From JAISST01 sp050434145 (GTDB lineage Bacteria > Fusobacteriota > Fusobacteriia > Fusobacteriales > Fusobacteriaceae): a stretch of DNA of 49,051 bases. Position 1 is the stretch's first letter. Every line of letters starts with the position of its first letter. The stretch lies in the NCBI RefSeq assembly GCF_050434145.1, contig NZ_JBNPVX010000020.1, positions 1 to 49,051 on the forward strand. Reading direction: 5' to 3'. Under the pieces are notes generated by a model, which saw nothing but the letters and a program-made list of their open reading frames with translations, was not told the origin of the DNA and ran no database searches. Shown in pieces: positions 7,425 to 14,981 of this stretch. Position numbers and translations under genes: made by a program.

Positions 7425-8687
7425 TTAATATTTTTTATCCATTAAATAATCTACGTGAACTCTTACATCAGATAGATTTTTAAAGCTTGACAGTAAATCC
7501 TTTTTCAAATCATCAGAAACTTTATGGGACTCATATAATGTCATTTCTCCTGGAAGTCTAATATCCATAGTCAAAAATATATTAGCTCCAGATTTTTTCA
7601 TTATCATATCATGAACATTGGTAATATCTGTATTCGAATATATGTAGTCTTCTACAGAACGAATAAATTCTTTATCCTGAGTTTCCAATATTACATGAGT
7701 TGTCGTTAAAAGTGCACTTATTCCTTCTTTCATTACCATTATTGACACTATTAAACTTAGTATAATATCAAAAATCGGATTTATATAGATTGAAAGTAAT
7801 ATTCCTAAAATAACACTTGCTGAAACATACACATCACTTTTACTGTCTTTCGCGTCTGATATTAGTGCTATATTATCGGTTCTAATACCTATTTTCAGTT
7901 TATTTCTGTACATAGAATATTTTACAATCATAGAAACAAAAGCAATTGTTATTAATTTTACATCTGGTGTAGTATTTAAATATTCTTTATTAATAAATTT
8001 TACAATCGTCCATCTTCCTAATTCAAAACCTGTTACAACAATGATTATCCCTAGGATAATACTTATTATAGATTCTATTTTTTCATGCCCATAAGGATGT
8101 TCTGCATCAGCAGGTTTTCCACTAAATAGCATGCTAATGAGAATCCCACAAGATGTAGCTATGTCTGACATAGAGTTAATTCCATCACTAATTAATCCAT
8201 TGGAATTACCTAATTTACCACCAACAATTTTTATAATTGCTAAAAACATATTTTGGAAAATTGAAAATATTAATATTCTTTTACTCATTTTTTTTCTCAT
8301 AAGTCTTTTCTGGATATCTTTAAGTATCATTTTACTTTCTTTTTTATGATACACAAATCCTAACTTCTTGAAGAAACCAAACAAAAACTTTTGATTACAT
8401 GATATGCATTCCATATTTTGGCTTAGGGCAATATTAATCAATGATTTAACAAGATTTTTACCATATGATTTATATCGTTCTTCATCTATTATATATATTT
8501 CGCAAATTATATATTCATTGTTATTTTCATCAAATTTGATATACCCTGCTATTTTATTTTCTTTATCTATAGCACAAATATATTTAAAATCACCTGAATA
8601 TTCATTTTCTCTATGATTTCCACAAATTTCTACTAATGCATCATAATATTCTTTATTAACCTTTTCATCACACATTTTATATTTCAT
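7425..8687 (-). CDS. GNAT acetyltransferase fused to CDF cation efflux transporter
   Basis: 420 residues. Residues 1-~125 are a GNAT fold (acetyl-CoA loop at YKSYGKNLV, then FFKKLGFVYHKKE). From about 138 a full cation-diffusion-facilitator transporter follows: SDGINSMSD in TM2, AEHPYGHEKIESI after TM2, ISDAKDSKSD in TM5, and a C-terminal cytoplasmic domain ending near HVDYL. The TM5 site is D-x3-D rather than the Zn-type H-x3-D, which points toward Mn or Fe rather than Zn (inference from CDF subgroups). There is no stop or start between the domains and the linker is basic. The acetyltransferase substrate is unknown. Confidence 0.85.
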   Translation of the reverse strand: MKYKMCDEKVNKEYYDALVEICGNHRENEYSGDFKYICAIDKENKIAGYIKFDENNNEYIICEIYIIDEERYKSYGKNLVKSLINIALSQNMECISCNQKFLFGFFKKLGFVYHKKESKMILKDIQKRLMRKKMSKRILIFSIFQNMFLAIIKIVGGKLGNSNGLISDGINSMSDIATSCGILISMLFSGKPADAEHPYGHEKIESIISIILGIIIVVTGFELGRWTIVKFINKEYLNTTPDVKLITIAFVSMIVKYSMYRNKLKIGIRTDNIALISDAKDSKSDVYVSASVILGILLSIYINPIFDIILSLIVSIMVMKEGISALLTTTHVILETQDKEFIRSVEDYIYSNTDITNVHDMIMKKSGANIFLTMDIRLPGEMTLYESHKVSDDLKKDLLSSFKNLSDVRVHVDYLMDKKY

Positions 8688-8793
8688 TGAAATACTCCAT
8701 TATCTTAAATAAAAAGTGTCGTATAGATAATTTTTAATATAATATTTAATAATTAATTATAGTATTTCACTGGATAAAATGCAAGAGGAAATA

Positions 8794-9554
8794 TTATTTT
8801 GCAAGACGAGACAATACATGTGTTATCATTTTATAACCCATATATGACCCTATGAAAAATAATACAATATTGATTGTATCTTTAAATGATCTAAATTTTA
8901 ATTTTAACGCACCTTTTTTAGGACAAGCTTGCAAACAATCTCCACAACTTATGCAATGTGGCTCATTAACTTTTACTCTACTAGCAACTTCCAAGCCCAT
9001 TTGGCATTTTTTGTGCATAATCCACAGTTTACACAAGTTTCTTTATCTCTTTCAATCATAACTAATCTACTCATTCCAAAAATCCCATATCTTGCCCCTT
9101 CTTGACAGAAATATTTACAAAATGGCCTATCTATGAATAATGATAACACTAAAAAACTCAGCATTATTACAATAAGAGTTATTGTAACTGTCCTTCCTGA
9201 AATAAGTGATAAAAATATTTTTCTACCATCAGTTAATTCTGTTATTTTATCAAATACACCTGTAATGTATAACAACATAAAAAATATTGGTATATATCTA
9301 AAATACAATAAAATTCTATTAATCTTTTGTGGTATTATAATCGTTTTTTTTATATATTTTTTTCCAAATTTTCTAATATATTCTTGGATGCTTCCAAATG
9401 CACAGACCCAACTACAATAAAATGCTCCAAATACAAAAATTAATCCAAATGTAATGAATTTACTTGTTGTCATTGGAGTTAGTCTTATTCTAGCAATGGT
9501 TAGAATAATAAATGATATTTGTATTACAATACGTATAATTCCTAGTTTTTTCAT
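8794..9554 (-). pseudogene. NapH-type membrane polyferredoxin, frame broken at an A-run
   Basis: Frame 1 (9554 to 8973) gives four membrane helices with FYCSWVCAFGS, FCKYFCQEGARYG and the start of a ferredoxin domain (CVNCGLC). The frame then breaks at six A's (9012-9007 on the minus strand); frame 2 continues as KCQMGLEVASR, then CISCGDCLQACP and a last membrane helix to 8794. One extra A, or a -1 slip, restores a 253-residue membrane protein with two 4Fe-4S ferredoxin motifs, like NapH/CcoG-type electron carriers. The break lies on A-AAA-AAT, a classical slippery heptamer. AAGGCGG precedes the ATG. It may be a true pseudogene, a recoded gene or a sequence error. Confidence 0.75.
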
Positions 9555-9640
9555 AAAACACCGCCTTGATTTTTAAAAAGTTGAATTATCTTTATTTAAC
9601 ATTAAAATGTGTCCCGAAAATGGCTTATAAATTTTCTAGA

Positions 9641-9673
9641 AATATAAAAAGGTAAGAATTCATTCTTCTTACC
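9641..9673 (-). terminator. Terminator after tag
   Basis: GGTAAGAA/TTCTTACC (perfect 8 bp, 7-nt loop) followed by TTTTTATATTTC on the minus strand. Confidence 0.8.
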
Positions 9674-9768
9674 ACACAATAATATCAGTATCATAACTTT
9701 CCGTAGAAAAATATAACAAAATTTAATTCATTACATTTTAAGAAACATACTCACAATATTAATAATTT

Positions 9769-10323
9769 CTACCTATAATTACACCAAGTCATATGGTCGT
9801 TTACCATTCCTGTAGCTTGCATAAAAGCGTAACAAATGGTACTCCCTACAAATTTAAAACCTTTTTTCTTCAATTCTTTACTCATAATATCAGATACTTC
9901 ACTAGTTGCAGGTACTTGAGATATATCATCAAATTTATTGATTATTGGTTTTCCACTCACAAATGACCAAATATATTTATCAAATGTTCCATATTCCTTT
10001 TTTATTGCTAAATATGCAATGGCATTTTTCACTATTGAGTTTAATTTTAATCTATTTCTAATTATTCCAGCATCATTCATAAGTGATTCTATTTTATTTT
10101 CATCATATTTTGATATCTTTATTGGATCAAAATTATCAAAAGCCTTTCTCATATTTTCTCTCTTTGCTAATATCGTAGACCAGCTCAATCCAGCTTGCAT
10201 TCCTTCTAAAATTAGCATTTCAAATAATTTTGCATCATCATGTTGCGGTTTTCCCCATTCATTATCATGATATATTATATCTAATTCTCCCTTAGCCCAA
10301 TCACAACGTTTTATACTTTTCAT
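9769..10323 (-). CDS. tag: DNA-3-methyladenine glycosylase I
   Basis: 184 residues from the ATG at 10323, which has AAGGAGGA 4 nt upstream; the longer reading lacks a site. It removes 3-methyladenine from alkylated DNA in base-excision repair. All four zinc ligands of E. coli Tag are present: C7 (KRCDW), H19 (YHDNEW), H177 and C181 (HMTWCNYR). The 3-methyladenine pocket region (EGMQAGLSWSTIL) is also intact. Single-gene unit with its own terminator. Confidence 0.96.
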   Translation of the reverse strand: MKSIKRCDWAKGELDIIYHDNEWGKPQHDDAKLFEMLILEGMQAGLSWSTILAKRENMRKAFDNFDPIKISKYDENKIESLMNDAGIIRNRLKLNSIVKNAIAYLAIKKEYGTFDKYIWSFVSGKPIINKFDDISQVPATSEVSDIMSKELKKKGFKFVGSTICYAFMQATGMVNDHMTWCNYR

Positions 10324-10408
10324 AATATCCTCCTTAAATTCTGGTAGTAATATATTAACATAAATAACAAGACAACAGCATGTCATGTTTGATATTATTA
10401 TATTTTGA

Positions 10409-11014
10409 TTATTTTTTTCTCAAGGATTCATAGTATTTTTCAATATCAGCAAAGCTCCATTTCTTTACTTCTTCTTTGTTACAAAAAATCAAATGATCAT
10501 AATTTGCATATCCAATAGCTTCAATAATACTAGTTTCATCTGTAAAGTCGAACAAATCTTCATTAAAATACATGATATGTTTCTTTGCATTATAGTAAAT
10601 CATACTTTTTCTAATTGCTCTCTTAAAACTTTTATCATAGGAATTACTTATAACAATTTTGATTCCATTATCTTTCCACTTATTAGTAAAACCTTTGCTC
10701 ATTGCACTCATAATCTTTTCTTTTTCAGCATTATTTACTGTAGGAATTTTCTTTAAATTAGCTGTAAATTCTGGAGTTTTAGATATATAATCTGAATAAT
10801 AAATCCATAATTTTTCAGCTCTGCTAACTCTTCCTGTTACACCTACTTTTATACTCTTTATATTCCAACCAACATCAGTACCACCTTTTTCAAATACCAT
10901 ATTTTTAGGAATAGGTGCACCTCCTGTTGTAGTTAGTGAATCAGCGTTTATTACCTCAACTATAATAAAAAATGATAAAATTAAAATAAAAAATTTAGAT
11001 AATGTTTTGTGCAT
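10409..11014 (-). CDS. Secreted protein of unknown function
   Basis: 201 residues with an N-terminal signal peptide (about 1-24, cleavage likely after INA). The mature region begins with a Gly/Pro-rich stretch (TTTGGAPIPKN), then a mixed alpha/beta body with many Lys, and one Cys (LIFCNKEE). I do not recognise a family. GGGAGTGTAC upstream may serve as ribosome site. It is on the same strand as its neighbours but has 85 bp to tag. Confidence 0.65.
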   Translation of the reverse strand: MHKTLSKFFILILSFFIIVEVINADSLTTTGGAPIPKNMVFEKGGTDVGWNIKSIKVGVTGRVSRAEKLWIYYSDYISKTPEFTANLKKIPTVNNAEKEKIMSAMSKGFTNKWKDNGIKIVISNSYDKSFKRAIRKSMIYYNAKKHIMYFNEDLFDFTDETSIIEAIGYANYDHLIFCNKEEVKKWSFADIEKYYESLRKK

Positions 11015-11041
11015 AGTACACTCCCTTATTATTTTTTTAAG

Positions 11042-11569
11042 TTACTTAAAATTCAATATTTTATATCTATATGAAGGATGGTATAAGCCTGTTGGCAAAT
11101 AAAATTCATCATGAGTATAATGAAACCCAAGTTTATTCAATATTTTGGCAGAATTTTTATTATTTGGATTATGACCTGCAAACAAATCATTAACTTTTAA
11201 TGTATGGAATCCATAATCAATTACTATTTTAGCTGCTTCCATAGCAAATCCTTTACCCCAAAATAGGGGAATCAAGTGAAACCCTATTTCATATATTTTA
11301 TTCTCCAATTGATAAGGTCTCAGACCACAACACCCAATAAATTCATCTGTCTCTTTTAAAAATATTGGCCAATATTGAACTCCATATGAATTTTGATTAT
11401 TTATTTCTTTGCTCAATCTTTCTTTTATTTCATTTTCTGAAAATTCTCCATTAGTAGCAATATATCTAGTTACCTCTTTATTTCCCCATAAAGATTTAAC
11501 TAAAGAAAAATCATCTTCTTTCCATGTTGAAAAACCTATATTTTTACTCTCTATAAAATAATTTTTCAT
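11042..11569 (-). CDS. GNAT acetyltransferase (RimJ/RimL type)
   Basis: 175 residues. Typical RimJ/L-like order: beta-1 with FSTWKEDDF, CGLRPYQLENKIYEIGFHLI, the acetyl-CoA loop FWGKGFAMEAAK (about 89-100), and NPNNKNSAKILNKLGF near the C-terminus. It would acetylate an amino group of a small molecule or protein N-terminus; the target is unknown. The ATG at 11569 is preferred because the GGGG site lies 11 nt before it and only 2 nt before the alternative ATG at 11578. Confidence 0.85.
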   Translation of the reverse strand: MKNYFIESKNIGFSTWKEDDFSLVKSLWGNKEVTRYIATNGEFSENEIKERLSKEINNQNSYGVQYWPIFLKETDEFIGCCGLRPYQLENKIYEIGFHLIPLFWGKGFAMEAAKIVIDYGFHTLKVNDLFAGHNPNNKNSAKILNKLGFHYTHDEFYLPTGLYHPSYRYKILNFK

Positions 11570-11577
11570 GTTAACCA

Positions 11578-11702
11578 TTACCCCAATAAGCTGGTACCAT
11601 AAGAATTATCAATCGTACACAGCCATTTTCCATCTATATTTCTATATTAGAACCACCAAAATTTCTTATTCTAATCCATCTATAAATCATCACTGTAAAC
11701 AT
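11578..11702 (-). pseudogene. Possible gene remnant
   Basis: Leftward from about 11702 one frame reads VMIYRWIRIRNFGGSNIEI; the next frame continues IDGKWLCTIDNSYGTSLLG and ends at TAA 11580-11578. Both read like protein and would be joined by a single-base shift. The TAA overlaps the ribosome-site region of the GNAT gene. I do not know the family. Confidence 0.35.
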
Positions 11703-11779
11703 TTTTTCTTTTTTTTGATATATAATAACTAACTTTCTGAGATTGGTATCAGTTTCTTATTTTTCATGTCATAAAAATC

Positions 11780-12391
11780 TCATTCTGTAAAGTAATGGTA
11801 ATTCTTATTATAATATTCTTTAAATAACAAGTTTTCTTTTTTGCTTAATCCAGTTCTAGTCGACTTATTAACTGGAATATGAATAGTTTCACTACTGAGT
11901 CCTATATATAAAAGTTGAGTTTCATCAAAAATATTAACATTCTCACCTGTTGCTAATAAAGTTGTCTCTTCATTTTCAATATTTTTAATCAATTTTTTTA
12001 CCACTCTATTTATACCTGATGTAATTTCCTTTGTTTTTATATTTTTTATTTTTCTAATTAATATACTACCATATATATTATTTTCTTCATCTCCAAAAGT
12101 AATATCCATTCCATTTCTAGAAAAATTTAAAAATGATTCTATTTTTTTAAATCTATGGAAATACCAATTGCAAAATTTTAACTGCCTTTTATTTCTGTGA
12201 ACATATGGATCTGGATGGATGTTACTGTGATAATAAAATTCTATTTCGGTCAAGTAATATTTCGATTGTGATGCTATGATAATATACTTTGTTAAAAATT
12301 CTGATGCTACTTTATCAAATATTTCTTCAATTTTGTCCTGTTCAACTTTACCAGTAGATAAAGATTTTAGTAATTTAGTTAATGTATTCAT
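11780..12391 (-). CDS. Conserved-looking protein of unknown function
   Basis: 203 residues from ATG 12391, with GGAG 7 nt upstream; an in-frame TTG at 12418 has no such site. The core PDPYVHRNKRQLKFCNWYFH and GMDITFGDEENNIYGSILIR (about 65-110) reads like the uncharacterised proteins that carry a 'W-Y-F-H-R ... G-D-I-T-F-G ... G-I-L-I-R' signature, which has a loose similarity to alkyladenine glycosylases; that link is weak and I do not assign a function. There is no signal peptide or membrane segment. Confidence 0.6.
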   Translation of the reverse strand: MNTLTKLLKSLSTGKVEQDKIEEIFDKVASEFLTKYIIIASQSKYYLTEIEFYYHSNIHPDPYVHRNKRQLKFCNWYFHRFKKIESFLNFSRNGMDITFGDEENNIYGSILIRKIKNIKTKEITSGINRVVKKLIKNIENEETTLLATGENVNIFDETQLLYIGLSSETIHIPVNKSTRTGLSKKENLLFKEYYNKNYHYFTE

Positions 12392-12447
12392 ATCAGCTCC
12401 ATATACCAACAAACTCAAATAATATTATTTATTTCTCTGCTTTTTCT

Positions 12448-12564
12448 CTAATCAAAAATTCTTTTTTCAAATGTTTTCAGATATTTTAATATAATATCAT
12501 GGTAATTCCCAATAATTTCTGGATACTCTCCTTTTGTATAAAAATCATGATAAAGTAATTTCAC
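12448..12564 (-). pseudogene. C-terminal gene remnant, unknown family
   Basis: A 38-codon protein-like reading ending at TAG 12450-12448: KLLYHDFYTKGEYPEIIGNY, then HDIILKYLKTFEKRIFD. A stop lies three codons before its GTG and there is no ribosome site, so it looks like the tail of a lost gene. The rest of 12419-12753 is very AT-rich and shows nothing else. Confidence 0.4.
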
Positions 12565-12753
12565 TTTATATTATCTAATTTTTTATTTTATAGTTAAATT
12601 TGATTATTTATTGAGTTCAAACTGAATTTCAATGTTGATTTGTTTTAATTTTGATTAAATATATACTTAAAACTAAATTTTTATGTTTTCTATGTTTTAA
12701 TTAGATTTCAAAACTAAATTTATACTATTATCAGTTATTTATAGCATATACTC

Positions 12754-12990
12754 CTATTTTTTTCTCAAATATTTTACTGGTACAAACTCTGTTAGCCATA
12801 CTCCATTTTCTGATATAAAAAATTGAAATTCATCATTATACATATCCTCTGATAGTATCTCTAGAACAACTGCTATGCCATGACGTTCACCAACTTTTAT
12901 TGCTACAAATATAAATACCCAATATATAAGCAAAAATATTGATATAATACCAATGGTATTGGTCTTTTTTACTAGTGTTTTATTATTCAT
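12754..12990 (-). CDS. Small single-span membrane protein
   Basis: 78 residues with one strong transmembrane helix (about 13-33, GIISIFLLIYWVFIFVAIKV) and a charged C-terminal domain. Family unknown. It lies 20 bp after the YwqK-type gene and could be its operon partner. TTAAGAGAAGTT upstream is a weak ribosome site. Confidence 0.55.
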   Translation of the reverse strand: MNNKTLVKKTNTIGIISIFLLIYWVFIFVAIKVGERHGIAVVLEILSEDMYNDEFQFFISENGVWLTEFVPVKYLRKK

Positions 12991-13010
12991 AACTTCTCTT
13001 AAAGTAATAT

Positions 13011-13406
13011 TTATTTGACTTTTCTTTTACCTTCTTCATCATATTCTTTGATATTATCATCCATTTTACCCATATTATAATTTGCAATTAATTTTATCTT
13101 TCCATTTTCATGAAACCTCTTGAAACTACCATGCATTTCTCCATCTTTAGTTCCATAATCAATTTTTACTTTTCCATTTGGATAATATTGCTTAAACCTT
13201 CCATTAAACATCCCTTTTTTTATATCAATTGATAATTCAAGATTGCCATCACAATCCCTAGACTCAAATCTTCCTGTAAATGGTTTCTTTTCTCCAATTA
13301 TATAGTATAAATTGTTCTTAATTTCGGCCTTTTCTAAATCAACTATTCTTGGTTTACCAAAAATGATTGTAGACAAAAATATAAATAGTAACAAAATTTT
13401 TTTCAT
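13011..13406 (-). CDS. Secreted YwqK/MORN-repeat protein
   Basis: 131 residues. A signal peptide (1-17, ending IIFG) is followed by three MORN-like repeats with the F/Y-x-NGK signature (YYPNGKVKIDYG, FHENGKIKLIAN, YDEEGKRKV). NCBI-type annotation often calls these 'toxin-antitoxin system YwqK family antitoxin', a name based on B. subtilis YwqK, the immunity-side gene beside the LXG toxin YwqJ; function is unproven. Here the signal peptide puts it outside the cytoplasm. Paralogue of the next gene (22 bp upstream) and of the lipoprotein at 46.1 kb. Confidence 0.75.
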   Translation of the reverse strand: MKKILLLFIFLSTIIFGKPRIVDLEKAEIKNNLYYIIGEKKPFTGRFESRDCDGNLELSIDIKKGMFNGRFKQYYPNGKVKIDYGTKDGEMHGSFKRFHENGKIKLIANYNMGKMDDNIKEYDEEGKRKVK

Positions 13407-13428
13407 GCTTTCAACTCCGTTTTAAAGT

Positions 13429-13950
13429 TTATTTATGCACTCTAAACCCATTTTTATATATTTCCATTTTTTCTAATTTACCATTTTTATCATATGTCTT
13501 GACTTCACCATTATAATCTCCATTGGAATAATATGCTTCTATCCAAAGATTCCCATTCTCATGATAGATTTTACCCCATCCCTCTCTTTCACCATTTTCA
13601 TAATAATCTTCTATTTCCAGTTTTCCATCAGAGAAATATCTTTTTTCTATGCCATGTTGCTTTCCTTCCTTAAAGTTTACTTCTTTAGCTATTTTTCCAT
13701 TCTTATAATATTCTGTGATTAAACCATCAAATTGTCCATTCAAAATTTTTCCAACTACTTCCAATTGTTTTTTATCATATTTAATTTTCTTGTTATCATG
13801 ATTTGAAAAAAAGTAGCCAGTAAAGGGCTGACTTTCTCCTTTCACATAAAATAATCCTGCTTTTTCTTCAAATTTTGACATATGTACTATTCTATCTTTT
13901 CCAAATGTTATCATTGAAATAATAAAAATCATTAACAATAATTTTTTCAT
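13429..13950 (-). CDS. Secreted YwqK/MORN-repeat protein
   Basis: 173 residues from ATG 13950; GGAG 9 nt upstream supports this start over the ATGs at 13968-13959. Signal peptide MKKLLLMIFIISMITFG, then a lead-in like that of the downstream paralogue (IVHMSKFEEKAGLFYVKGES, matching IVDLEKAEIKNNLYYIIGE), then about four NGK repeats (YYKNGKIAKEV, YFSDGKLEIED, YHENGNLWIEA, YDKNGKLEKME). The shared lead-in shows that the two genes arose by duplication. It is the first gene after the 211-bp repeat array, whose first copy begins 26 bp before its start. Confidence 0.75.
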   Translation of the reverse strand: MKKLLLMIFIISMITFGKDRIVHMSKFEEKAGLFYVKGESQPFTGYFFSNHDNKKIKYDKKQLEVVGKILNGQFDGLITEYYKNGKIAKEVNFKEGKQHGIEKRYFSDGKLEIEDYYENGEREGWGKIYHENGNLWIEAYYSNGDYNGEVKTYDKNGKLEKMEIYKNGFRVHK

Positions 13951-13975
13951 ATTTTTCATCTCCATCACTGTTACT

Positions 13976-14760
13976 TTAAGGTAATTTTTTAAACTTGTCT
14001 TTATCTAAAAAATTTAGATTTTATATTAATATGTTTCTCCAGCTCGGCTTTTATCCTCGCTTGCAAGGGGGAGACCTGCGGTGCTTTCTGGGGCAAAAGC
14101 CCCAGACCCCACCAAAACTAGTATTACTATTAAATTTTATTAAAACAACAAGGAAAAACTTACATTTAACAACTACATATATTATTTTAAGGTAATTTTT
14201 TAAACTTGTTTTTATCTAAAAAATTTAGATTTTATATTAATATGTTTCTCCAGCTCACCTTTTAGCCTTGCTTGCAAGGTGGAGACCTGCGGTGCTTTCT
14301 GGGGCAAAAGCCCCAGACCCCACCAAAACTAGTATTACTATTAAATTCTATTAAAACAACAAGGAAAAACTTACATTTAACAACTACATATATTATTTTA
14401 AGGTAATTTTTTTAACTTGTTTTTATCTAAAAAATTTAGATTTTATATTAATATGTTTCTCCAGCTCACCTTTTAGTCTCGCTTGCAAGGGGGGGAGACC
14501 TGCGGTGCTTTCTGGGGCAAAAGCCCCAGACCCCACCAAAACTAGTATTACTATTAAATTTTATTAAAACAACAAGGAAAAACTTACATTTAACAACTAC
14601 ATATATTATTTTAAGGTAATTTTTTTAACTTGTTTTTATCTAAAAAATTTAGATTTTATATTAATATGTTTCTCCAGCTCACCTTTTAGCCTTGCTTGCA
14701 AGGGGGAGACCTGCGGTGCTTTCTGGTGCAAAAGCCCCAGACCCCAAAACAATTTTATAA
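13976..14760. repeat. Tandem repeat array, ~211-bp unit, about 3.7 copies
   Basis: Units begin (GGTAATTTTT) at 13980, 14191, 14402 and 14615: period 211, 211, 213. The last copy stops near 14750. Each copy contains the perfect stem TCTGGGGC-AAAA-GCCCCAGA followed by CCCC, a Pu-rich GGGGGAGACCTGCGG block, and, at its right end, a variant of the TAGTTG...AAGTTTTTC module found elsewhere in the window. Copies are nearly identical, differing mainly at the G-run (AAGGTGGAG, AAGGGGGAG, extra Gs in copy 3) and one base of the stem in copy 4. Short open frames inside are not credible genes. Confidence 0.9.
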
Positions 14761-14885
14761 TTTGATTGAATTATAATCTCAAGTAATAAAGAAAATCTAT
14801 TCTTTCTGATAGTTTTATTATATAGTTTTGTTATCAAGAAATCAAGATTATCTTTTATGTATTTACAGATCATCATAAGTTTTGT

Positions 14886-14931
14886 AACATAAAATAAGAG
14901 TAGGTACCAAATTCCTCTGGCACCTGCTCTA
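14886..14931 (-). terminator. Terminator of the autotransporter gene
   Basis: On the minus strand AGAGCAGGTGCC pairs with GGTACCTACTCT (one bulge and a G-U pair) and is followed by TATTTTATG. It lies about 50 bp after the autotransporter stop. Confidence 0.65.
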
Positions 14932-14981
14932 TATTGAAATTTAATTTTCAATTATTTTCTCTTTGATAAATTTGTCACTCT

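Noticed and set aside
13995..14195. Rightward open frame of 66 codons inside the first repeat unit
   Set aside because: It is a by-product of the repeat sequence; it has no ribosome site and the other units carry frame-changing differences.
13976..14760. CRISPR array
   Set aside because: The repeat unit is 211 bp, there are no variable spacers, and no cas gene is present.
14679..14951. Leftward open frame of 90 codons in the repeat array
   Set aside because: It runs through the last 211-bp repeat, the AT-rich spacer and the autotransporter terminator, with no ribosome site or recognisable domain.
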